Shown here: piece after piece, positions 1-7,800 of the stretch
Layout: the number at the start of each line of letters is the position of its first letter
How positions within the stretch are numbered: the first letter of the stretch is position 1
DNA from: Rhizophagus sp. LPA8_4_AMF
Lineage: Eukaryota > Glomeromycota > Glomeromycetes > Glomerales > Glomeraceae
Direction of reading: 5' to 3'
Length of the DNA stretch: 20,626 nt
Assembly (NCBI GenBank): GCA_021464525.1
Contig: JADRCO010001287.1
Span: 1 to 20,626 of the forward strand
Notes under the pieces: model-generated
Seen by the model: the letters and a program-made list of their open reading frames with translations, nothing else
What the model was told of the DNA's origin: nothing
Database searches by the model: none
Translations under genes and position numbers: made by a program

Positions 1-1115
1 ATATGAAATTTGCCTTTATTCTTAAATAAAATTGTTCAGCAAGTTAAAATTTACTTTCATTTCAATTTTCATAAGTCTAAGTATAATATTGATACAAAAA
101 TATTTTTTTAGTAATTTTAAATTTTACAATTTCTGTTTACTAACTTCAGTGTGTATTTTCACCATTTTGGTCAAATGAAATTGACTTTCTTCATTAATTG
201 AAAATTGTTCAGCATGATTGAAACTACTTACATATTAGTTTTTATAGTTATAAGTATAAATACTTGTAAAGACTGTCACATTTTTCTTAATGGTACTAAC
301 TTTCAAATTTTTCAATTTTCCATTTACAACTTCAGAGTATAATTACACCACTTTTGTTAAATAAAATTGACTTTCTTAATTAATTAAAAGTTATTCAGCA
401 AGGTTGAAACTATTTACATATTAATTTTCGTAGTTGTAAGTATAATACTTGTGGAGACCATTACATTTTTCATAATAGTACTAACTTTAAAATTTTTTAA
501 TTTTTCTTTTATAACTTTAGAACGTAATTTACCACTTTTGTCAAATGAAATTGACTTTCTTAATTAATTGAAAGTTGTTCAGCAAGTTTGAAACTACTTA
601 CATATTAATTTTTATAGTTGTAAGTATAATTAAGGATGGTAAATAACATGTTATATATATCTTAGGATATATATCATATTATATACTGATATATATCAGG
701 TATATAACAGGTATTCAGTATACCTATTGTATATATATAAATTTGGCTAGTGTTAAATTTTAAATTTTGGCCAACATTATGATATATAAAAATTTTTATA
801 GATTTATACCATGGTATATACTGGTATATAACGAAGTATATACTAGAGTGGTATATACCCGCCTATCCCTAAGTATAATACCTGTGAAGACCGTTACATT
901 TTTCATAATAGTACTAACTTTTAAATTTTTAAATTTTCTGTTTACAACTTCAGAGCGTAATTATACCACTTTGGTTAAATAAAATTGACTTTCTTAATTA
1001 ATTAAAAGTTGTTCAGCAAGATCAAAACTATTTACATATTAATTTTTATAGTTGTAGGTATAATACTTGTGGTAAACATCACATTTTCCATGATGGTACT
1101 AACTTTAAAATTTTT
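1..1115. repeat. Tandem array of ~184-bp repeats (five diverged copies)
   Basis: Copies are anchored by the block GTTCAGCA at 34, 207, 393 (ATTCAGCA), 577 and 1011. It is preceded in most copies by TTGACTTTCTT (181, 367, 551, 985) and followed by ATATTARTTTTTATAGTTRTAAG. Spacing is 173, 186, 184 and 434 bp; the last becomes 184 once the 250-bp insertion effect at 631-879 is removed. The first copy is the most diverged. No gene is credible here; the open frame across 767-982 lies over the insertion and repeat sequence. The array may continue left of the window. It could be satellite-like DNA or a decayed element with repeated ends. Confidence 0.85.
631..869. mobile_element. ~240-bp non-autonomous insertion (MITE-like) inside the tandem array
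   Basis: This stretch interrupts the fourth array interval and is absent from the others. It is flanked by a direct repeat TAAGTATAAT at 621-630 and 870-879, so a 10-bp target duplication is likely (9 bp if read conservatively). The ends are weakly inverted: the left starts TAAGGATGGTAAATA and the right end reads GGGATAGGCGGGTATATA on the other strand. The interior is rich in GGTATATA/TATATACC, with GGTATATAAC occurring twice. No coding capacity. A 9-10 bp duplication fits a Mutator-type (MULE) element by family knowledge, which is an inference. Confidence 0.7.
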
Positions 1116-1250
1116 TTTCTGTTGTTAGTAACTTCCTAAAATATTTAAAAAGCATAAAGTCTTTTTAAATGCAATTTTTTTATTAAAAAATGGTAAAAAA
1201 AAGTACAATTTTCTTTTTTAAAAAAAGGAAAATATAGTTGGCAACCTGAT
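1116..1250. other. AT-rich spacer, nothing recognised
   Basis: End of the repeat array followed by T-rich and A-rich runs. No frame or motif is supported. Confidence 0.5.
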
Positions 1251-1301
1251 CGCCATAGTGACCCCTTATTATCACGTGAAAAAACAAATTTTGATTGGCT
1301 A
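1251..1301 (+). repeat. Left member of an inverted pair (CCATAGT / TCACGTG / GATTGGCTA block)
   Basis: Reads CGCCATAGTGACC, then ATCACGTGA, then TTTTGATTGGCTA. The reverse complement of 2826-2873 has the same order: CACCATAGTAATC, ATCACATGA, TTTTTGATTGGCTA. Identity is roughly three quarters over ~50 bp by eye. It could be a terminal inverted repeat of a decayed ~1.6-kb element, or a shared promoter module, since it holds a CACGTG E-box and an ATTGG (CCAAT) box. Confidence 0.55.
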
Positions 1302-1378
1302 CACGATTATATCATCATCAATTATTTATTTATTAGATAATCGTTATAATTGTTTTTAACTATTTTTCTTTATACTCT

Positions 1379-1640
1379 TCGCTCAGCTTGAAGAAGTGAA
1401 GGTATATTTTTCTTTTTTTTTCTTTTTGTTTTTTACAACTTATTTATACTAACTACATTTCGCTTTTTTTAGATTCTTTGGCTCTTTCAATTTTTGTAAT
1501 TAAGATAAGATTGATATTACATAACCTCTCTCTATTTTTCTTACACAGTTAACACTTCGTTTCTTACATTTCTTTTCTTTGTTCTTTTTAGATTCTTTGG
1601 TTCTTCTCCGCAATTAATGCTAAGGTCATTAAGGTATGTT
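1379..1640 (+). other. Splice-like mini-exons before the pyrimidine tract
   Basis: Two acceptor-like ends are followed by nearly the same sequence: TTTTTTTAG/ATTCTTTGGCTCTT near 1470 and CTTTTTAG/ATTCTTTGGTTCTT near 1590, about 119 bp apart. Exon-like segments end in AAG before GTATAT (about 1401) and GTATGT (about 1633). A further segment after the tract (about 2368-2407) starts after TTTTCATTAG and ends CCTAAG/GTAAAA. This may be the spliced 5' leader of a long non-coding RNA or of a decayed gene. No convincing protein is encoded. Confidence 0.3.
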
Positions 1641-2366
1641 TTTTTATTTTTTATTTTTTTTATTTCGCCTATTAATTACTATTCTTCACTAACTTTATTT
1701 TATTCTGTTTGTTTTTATTCTTTCTTTACTTTTCATTTCTTTTAATTTCTCTCTTATTTTTTTTGCTCTTTTCAATTACTTGTTGTTTTATTCCTTTTGA
1801 TTCCCTCTTTCATTTCTTTTCATTTTCCTTTTGTTACTTTTGCTTCTTTCATTCCCTTTTATTTCCCTTTGAAATTATCATTTTTTTTATCTCCATTTAT
1901 TTTTTTGCATTTCTTTTCATTTTCCCTTTAATATTTTCGTTTCTTTTCTTCCCCCTTTTATCACTTTTGTTCCTTTCTTTCTCTTTTTTATTACCTTTTA
2001 TTTCCTTTCATTTCCCCTTTGATATTATTAATATTATCATTCAATTTTATCTCCCTTTGATATTATCATTTTCTTTCACCTCCATTTATTTTTTTGTGTT
2101 TTCTTTCATTTTCCCTTCAATATTTTCATTTCTTTTCTTCCCCCTTTCATCACTTTCGTTCCTTTCTTTCCCTTTTTCATTACCTTTCATTCCTTTTTAT
2201 TTTCCTTTTATTACTTTTTGTTTTATTTTTATTTCTTTTTATTCCCTCTTTGTTATCTTCTTTCATTTTCTTTTCGTTACCTTTCATTTCTTCTTTTTTG
2301 TTATTTTTATTCCTTTTTATTTTCCTTTTCTTTCGTTTATCTTCATTGTTTTCATTATTTTCATTA
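1630..2366 (+). repeat. Long polypyrimidine (T/C) tract with an internal 189-bp duplication
   Basis: About 735 bp of almost pure T and C on the plus strand, with scattered A. It contains a direct duplication: CTCCATTTAT at 1891 and at 2080, each preceded by CCCTTTGA.ATTATCATT and followed by a matching ~130-bp stretch, a period of 189 bp. It sits between a GTATGT donor-like site and a TTTTCATTAG acceptor-like site, so it could be an expanded intron. The 241-codon open frame here encodes only Phe/Ser/Leu/Ile-rich low-complexity sequence and is very likely spurious. Confidence 0.75.
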
Positions 2367-2825
2367 GGATCCTGCTTATTTCTAATAAAGGTGTCAGTAA
2401 ACCTAAGGTAAAATCTATATGTAAAATACTTTAAAGATCCTACTATATATAAATAAATTATATATAAAAAAGGAAATATTACACTGCATTATTTTGATTT
2501 TTTTCCTTTTTATATCAATTAGCCAATAGAATTGCAAGAAAAAGTAATGTAAAATTACATATAAAAGTTGAAATTTCTATGGAGACTTTTATTAGGAGTA
2601 AGCGGGATTCTTTTCATTCTCCTTTTCACTGTTTTGTTCCTTTTCAATACCCTTGTCTTTTTTTCATTTCATCTTCCATTTCTTTGTTTTTTTTTCATTC
2701 ACCCCTTCATTTTTTTGTTATATTTGTAAGCTCTTTTAGTATTCAGTTTGTAAATAAAGAAAAATGGTTTTTTAAACTGTAAAAATTTATAAATAAAAAA
2801 TATTATTAATAAATACTCATAAAAT
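2367..2825 (+). other. Spacer with a second, shorter pyrimidine-rich stretch
   Basis: 2367-2407 resembles an exon ending CCTAAG before GTAAAA. A second T/C-rich stretch runs about 2608-2715 and resembles the larger tract. The 67-codon frame at 2579 is mostly this low-complexity sequence and is not called as a gene. Confidence 0.4.
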
Positions 2826-2873
2826 TAGCCAATCAAAAACTTTTCTAAATCATGTGATAGGATTACTATGGTG
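2826..2873 (-). repeat. Right member of the inverted pair
   Basis: Inverted counterpart of 1251-1301, with TAGCCAATCAAAAA, then TCATGTGAT, then ACTATGGTGA on the plus strand. Together they bracket about 1.62 kb that contains the pyrimidine tract and the exon-like pieces. Confidence 0.55.
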
Positions 2874-2892
2874 ACGAGTCACCATATAGTAA
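2863..2892. repeat. Near-perfect 30-bp palindrome
   Basis: TTACTATGGTGAC, a GA spacer, then GTCACCAT-AT-AGTAA: 13-bp arms with only a 2-bp AT insertion in the right arm. It overlaps the end of the inverted-pair member, so it may mark two inverted element ends abutting. Confidence 0.75.
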
Positions 2893-3403
2893 CGTCTTTT
2901 AAAAAAAATAAAAAATACATCAAAAAATAAAAAATAAAAAGAATTATGAAAAAATTAAATTATTTATTTAAGATACTTTAAATTATGCATTTATTTAAAC
3001 AAATTTTTATGTATCATTAATTTAAGAGGTATAATTTTTTTTAGAAAATCTTTTTGCTACGCAAATAATATATATAAGTAAAATAAATTTTATATTTTAT
3101 AAAAAAAACTTTTTCCTGTTTTCTTGCTTTTATTTTTTAAAAATTTTTGTCTTTCTTTTATACAGAGGTTTTTCCTCTATGAAACTGTTTTTTTATGTAT
3201 ATAAACTTTTTTCTTGGTTAACTTCTGAAACTTATTGAAATATAAAGTTGCCACTGGAAACCATTACTTTATGGAAAAAAATAAAAAGGAATTTTTTTCT
3301 TTTTTTTCGCCTGTCTTGAAGTTCTCTATACTCTATGGTCTTGTTAGGGCTGAGTTTCGTTTATGTTACAATGTGACCTAATCAGAAAGAGAGATATAAT
3401 GAT
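2893..3403. other. AT-rich spacer, no gene seen
   Basis: A-rich then T-rich sequence. A small hairpin AGAGG-TTTTT-CCTCT lies near 3164. Nothing else is supported. Confidence 0.4.
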
Positions 3404-4224
3404 CATGTCAACAAATGAAGATGCTTATATGACTTCAATAGATGATGTATTTTTTTTTTAAGATTGTTTTGAAAAGAATGTTGTTAAAGAGGTGGTTAAC
3501 CTAGAGATGTATAGATGGTATACCCTTTTCTTTTTCTTTTTTTTCTTTTAGGGTAAATTAAATAGAAATTTTTATTTTGTTTTATTTTGTTTTTTTATTT
3601 TTTGGGGTTTTTTCTAGGCTCGTCTGTAGTTGGTTATAGAGTTATAGATCCTAATGGAATTAATTCTCAGGTGATTGAGTAAGGTTGGTGAATTAAGGTG
3701 GCATAAATTATAGTATTCTTGCGAGGGCACTAGGTGGATTGATTGCAGCTACAGATTATGTATTTAGTCTGGTTCATTTAAAGGTATGATTTAGTTATGC
3801 GATTTTCTTGTAAGATTGGTAGTCCTATACATTTATGTAAATTGACCCTTCGATCTACTCGAATCTTAATAAAGTTGTTATTATGTTTTTTACCAAAAAA
3901 AATAAATAAATAAATTTTATATTTTATTACGCATTTATAAATATGATTACTTTAAAATTTTGCCGTTTGCTAAGCAAATTATAAATGACTTCATAAAAAA
4001 TTTTATATGATAGCTAAGCAAATTTTTTTGTTATCTATATATATATTATTCAGGATTCTGCTGAAAGGTTATTCTTTTGTGAGCAAAAATCTAATGTTGA
4101 TGATGATTCTTATTTCAGCAGCAGTGCACAGGTGACAAAGGAGTTATGTAAATTAGTAGTATATATTTTGATTTTTGGGAGGTCAGTGGGAGATATAAAA
4201 TATTACAACATAGCAGGTTCTTAG
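3404..4224 (+). pseudogene. Decayed spliced gene of unknown family
   Basis: Protein-like pieces occur in order but cannot be joined cleanly. The first begins MSTNEDAYMTSIDDVF (about 3404) and is stopped by TAA after a T10 run, yet the same frame continues as DCFEKNVVKEVVNLEMYRW. After a CTAG acceptor at 3617 comes VVGYRVIDPNGINSQ (to 3670), then a frame change. ALGGLIAATDYVFSLVHLK follows, ending at 3783 before GTATGA. A TTATTCAG acceptor at 4053 leads in phase 0 to DSAERLFFCEQ, and this piece stays open to TAG at 4222-4224. An in-frame stop and a frame break in otherwise protein-like sequence suggest a pseudogene, unless extra small introns are missed. I do not recognise the family. Confidence 0.45.
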
Positions 4225-4662
4225 ATATCACGTTCCATAGACTATAAGGCAGTCTGCTAAGATAAAGTGTTATTTACATACTTTTACCTATATAGGAACA
4301 AGTTCCACTGACAGTGCATACATGAGATTCACTAGAATGATAGGTGGTGTTATATTTATTAATATTAGATAGCTTCTAAAATACATGTATTTTAAATATA
4401 AACTCTAATAAAATATAGCATGTGCTGTGAAAAAAAGAAGTACTTTAAAAGTATAATACAAAATCTGGAAGGTTGACTTTGTGGTACCATATTTTTTCTA
4501 CAAAAACATAAAATTTTTAAACTTATATAATAACCAGAAAAATATGTAACTTATAAATAAGTAGTTTGGCCAGAATTATAACCAGCATTAAGTGCAAAAA
4601 ATAAGTGTTGCTAATTTTTGATCCAAGTTAGCAGGCCTGTTCATTTCTGATTGATCAGATTT
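4225..4662. other. Spacer, no gene seen
   Basis: AT-rich sequence with an AATAAA near 4408. The last ~60 bases before the MITE contain TGATCA motifs like those on its far side (5320-5560). Confidence 0.4.
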
Positions 4663-5090
4663 TTGATCAATTACTCTAGCATTCTCATAAAAAAAAAGCA
4701 CTTTTGACTTGCATTATGCAGAATTATGCATTATTACATGACTAGTGCAGTGACAAATAATGGGTAACAAATAAGTTTTTGCCAACTCAAAAAAATCCAA
4801 GTCCCTCAGATAAATATAAACAATGAAAACGCAAGGGGTGTGACCAGAGTTCCTAATGGATCAGGTTAGGTTGGATCAAAATTTTGGGTTAATTTTAAAG
4901 TACTATTTATACAGTAATTCAAATTTTTACAATACCTTCAATTGTATTATTTATATTATGCAGATCTATGCAGATCAATGCGGGTCATTTCAGGTTGCAT
5001 ATTCAGAATTTTAGGTGTGACGCCTGTGATGTTTATTTTATGATCACGTGAAAAGTGCTTTTTTTCTTGGGCTAGATTTTTTGATCAACT
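4663..5090. mobile_element. MITE-like element, left copy (interrupted)
   Basis: The ends are inverted: TTTTTGATCAA ... AAAAAGCACTTTT at the left (about 4663-4704) and AAAAGTGCTTTTTTTCTTGG...GCTAG...TTTTTTGATCAA at the right (about 5051-5088). The inner part aligns with the copy at 5077-5340: GCATTATRCAGAATTATGCA, then CAGTGACAAATAATG, then AAGTC.CTCA.ATAA, then GAGGGGTGTGA-type sequence. The AGCACTT...AAGTGCT core is 363 bp here against 189 bp in the neighbouring copy; the 174-bp excess is explained by the insertion at 4845-5013. No coding capacity. Confidence 0.75.
4845..5013. mobile_element. 169-bp nested insertion with an 8-bp target duplication
   Basis: GGTGTGAC occurs at 4837-4844 and again at 5014-5021, at the point where the left MITE copy stops and resumes its match to the right copy. 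The insert contains GATCAGGTTAGGTTGGATCA near the left and ATGCAGATCTATGCAGATCA near the right. A clear terminal inverted repeat is not visible. An 8-bp duplication would fit a hAT-type element by family knowledge; that is inference. Confidence 0.6.
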
Positions 5091-5340
5091 GCCTAACGTT
5101 TCCAAGAAAAAAAGCACTTGGTGGCCGGCATTATACAGAATTATGCACTGTCACGTGAACAGTGCAGTGACAAATAATGTGTGAAGAATAAGATTTTATC
5201 TACTTGAAAAAAACCAAGTCTCTCAAATAATTATAAACAACGAAAACACTGAGGGGTGTGATGGATGTGATGATTTTTTACATGGTCACGTGCCAAGTGC
5301 TTTTTTTCTTGGTAACGCTAGGTAGTTTTTTTGATCAGGT
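5077..5340. mobile_element. MITE-like element, right (uninterrupted) copy
   Basis: The terminal inverted repeats are strong. The left end reads GATCAACTGCCTAACGTTTC then CAAGAAAAAAAGCACTTGG. The right end, on the opposite strand, reads GATCAAAAAAACTACCTAGC, GTTAC, then the same CAAGAAAAAAAGCACTTGG. The element is about 264 bp, with a CACGTG near each end (5152 and 5287). Its left end overlaps or abuts the right end of the previous copy, sharing TTTTTTGATCAA. Confidence 0.8.
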
Positions 5341-6112
5341 TTTGAGTTGAAATTATTGGTTGATGAAATTATACAACTTGATCAGTGACCTGATTTTACC
5401 GATCATAAAAAGTAGAATTTTTTGATTGCTATTTAAAAATAAGCAAAATGAACATGTTAATTGGTAATTGTTGGAAATTATTATGATCAGTGATCAGCCA
5501 AATCAATTATAATTTTGATCACATGTTTGGATTGGTTAACGGATTTTGCGATCAAAAACTCAAATGAGTGACGTGAGTTCGTGTAAATCACATGATAATC
5601 GAATGTTTAGCAATTTTCAGTTTTTTAAATAACTGTCAACCACTTTTCACAATCCTGACTTATTTCTAATGACACTATATAGAATTCAGTTTTTATAACC
5701 CGATCCAATTAAAAAGATGTAATAATCATATTTTAAATTAATTATTTTTAAAGAGATCTTTGTTCATGTACTTTCTTTACCTTATTAACTTATTCTTTTA
5801 TTTTATTATTTTAATATTACATATTATACATACAATTGTAAGTATAGAATTTTTTTTTCTTCTGCTTTATGAAATATATAATTATGAAACATAAAAAAAA
5901 GCTATATATATAATTCTTATTTATACAGTATATCTTGACATATTGCATTTATATTATATTAGATATGAATAGTATAAAATAACATCTTTCTGACCATACT
6001 GTTTCTCGATGAACCTTGGAATGATATTTATATAATTATTTCTTCATTAAAACACTTGTTCTTTTTTTTTTTTTTTATTTTCATTAATTACTTTACTTTT
6101 ATCCCTCATATC
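5341..6112. other. TGATCA-rich stretch, then 3' flank of the DUF202 gene
   Basis: 5341-5560 is dotted with TGATCA and related motifs, so it may be older element sequence outside the MITE pair. 5561-6112 is AT-rich. A T15 run and a minus-strand AATAAA near 6074-6079 lie just past the stop of the DUF202 gene and could serve 3' end formation. Confidence 0.4.
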
Positions 6113-6693
6113 TTATGAATCAACGATAAAGGCCGCAATAATAGTAACTCCTACTGTTCCAGCTACCATAAATTGTAATATACCATTTTCAACTATCAAG
6201 TATCTATCTAACATATGTTGGAATTGTAAATAATTCAATAAAGCCCATAATAATGTGAAATTTCCTAAGAACATGAGAAATAAACCAAGTATATTGGAAT
6301 GATTAGAAGTTGGTAATGGTATAACTTCAAAATGAAAATAATAAGCTATTCCAACCAAAACTAAAGTTGTTGATAACCGTAACCATGATAAAAAGTTCCT
6401 CTCTAAGGCTAAAGAAAAGTAAATTTAAAGAAATACGTAAGAAATTCAGAATTCCTAAAAGATAAAGTTTAAAAAGATTACTTACAGAGATTGTCACGCG
6501 CAGTAGATCCAACGTTTTTAGTGACAAAGGTTGTCGGAAAAAATGAATGTGGTTTATTAGAACTGTCATGACTACGTTCGAGTAGAACTTGACTTTCTAA
6601 ATTTAATTCACTGGCGGATGATCCAGAAAAAGTTCCGTATCTGTTTGGTGCTTTTATAAGATCGTTTAATAAAGAAACATCATCATTTGACAT
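6113..6693 (-). CDS. DUF202-domain small membrane protein (two exons)
   Basis: Exon 1 is 6486-6693 and exon 2 is 6113-6408, with a 77-bp intron (GTAAGT...TTCTTTAG) splitting one Ser codon. The product is 167 aa. Residues 1-65 form a polar N-terminus. The signature ARDNLSLERNFLSWLRLSTT (about 65-84) matches the DUF202 (PF02656) core seen in bacterial YidH-type and fungal proteins. Three membrane spans are visible at about 79-96, 109-129 and 146-166, and the protein ends with VDS. Family function is poorly defined; in yeast a related domain sits in the vacuolar VTC polyphosphate complex, so an internal-membrane role is possible but inferred. The start is the first ATG after a T-rich leader; the join keeps the frame exactly. 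Confidence 0.88.
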
Positions 6694-7546
6694 GATTAAA
6701 GAGAATTTTTTTTTTCAAAAAAAAAAAGAGTTGAAAGGATAAAAAGTTCAAAGAAAAAAAAAAGAAGGAAAATTGTCACTAAAATGACGATATAAATTTG
6801 TTGTAATAAAATTTTTTATTTATATTTAAATTTCCATTATAGTTTAAACCATACACAACATAGATTATAAATCAATCACGGAAATGCTAATAATAATAAT
6901 ATTATATACAGTTATTACATCAATTATTACACTTCAAAAATTTCGTTATTTATCAAATCTATGTCGTTTGCATATTCGCGAATCATTCATCTGGCTATCA
7001 CTACTCGATTCCTTGTGTTGTAAAACATAAAATCTTTCTTACTTTAGAAAAAACAAGTTTCACAAGCCTATTTGTTTATAAATTGCGTGCAAATAAATAT
7101 AAAAAATGTCATCGTATGCTATCAGCTTTTTTTAGTATAGATAACGGTTTTTCTGTTTTCCAAGGATTTAATCTGCGTGAAATCGCGCGATTTCGATAGT
7201 ATAATTTCAGGAGAAAGAATTGGACCATCTGGTACGACACTATTTATAACAATTCAAAAATCGAAATTATTGATTACATGATATCGTATTTGAGCTCTGT
7301 GAGCAACTTTATTTATACATAAACAAGCAAATTCACGATACTAAGTATAGTAATAAAACTATTATTTCTAATAAACTAATACAAGTATAAATATCCTAGT
7401 CGTTATTCAATAAAATTGTTGGCGAAAATATTTACACATCAGAACGTCAATCTCTCGAAACAATCGACAATATTCTTCCTCAGATAGGAAGACGTCGATC
7501 ATTCATGCCATTTTTAGCATATCTTGAGGTGCACTATGTACATTAG
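6694..7546. other. Intergenic, no gene seen
   Basis: The minus-strand leader of the DUF202 gene begins with A/T homopolymers (6707-6730). The rest is AT-rich with no supported frame, apart from the short palindrome listed separately. Confidence 0.4.
7179..7194. repeat. Perfect 16-bp palindrome GAAATCGCGCGATTTC
   Basis: Self-complementary with a GC-rich centre (CGCGCG) in otherwise AT-rich intergenic DNA. It could be a binding site for a dimeric factor, or chance. Confidence 0.9.
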
Positions 7547-7618
7547 TCACCTTTCTTTAATTATGTCGCAATATTTGATGATTCACCTTCCTTTAACTAT
7601 GTCGCAATATTTGATGAT
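7547..7618. repeat. Two tandem copies of a 36-bp repeat
   Basis: TCACCTTTCTTTAATTATGT and the rest of the unit (ending GATGAT) at 7547-7582 are repeated at 7583-7618 with two changes (TTTCT to TTCCT, AATTA to AACTA). Confidence 0.9.
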
Positions 7619-7758
7619 TTATGAAATATCGTTAACTATAAAAAGAAAAAAGAAAAAATTAAATTCTATGTCCAACTTGGTATAAATAGATGAAATTTAC
7701 TTACGACTGTGAGGAATGATAAAATCGGTAGGTTTACTATGAAACACTTTTTTTAGAA

Positions 7759-7779
7759 ATATATATATATATATATATT
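7759..7779. repeat. (AT)n microsatellite
   Basis: About ten AT units just downstream of the kinase stop codon. Confidence 0.9.
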
Positions 7780-7800
7780 AGTCTTTAAAAAAATTAAAAT

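Noticed and set aside
767-982. 71-codon plus frame
   Set aside because: Straddles the 240-bp insertion and the repeat array; no independent support.
1-1115. CRISPR-like array
   Set aside because: Repeats are 184 bp and contiguous with no short repeat-spacer pattern; the genome is eukaryotic.
1709-2434. 241-codon open frame in the pyrimidine tract
   Set aside because: Encodes Phe/Ser/Leu/Ile low complexity from T/C-rich DNA, and a second overlapping frame is equally open.
5341-5560. Outer inverted repeat around the MITE pair
   Set aside because: TGATCA motifs are frequent on both sides, but the wider alignment with 4600-4662 was not convincing.
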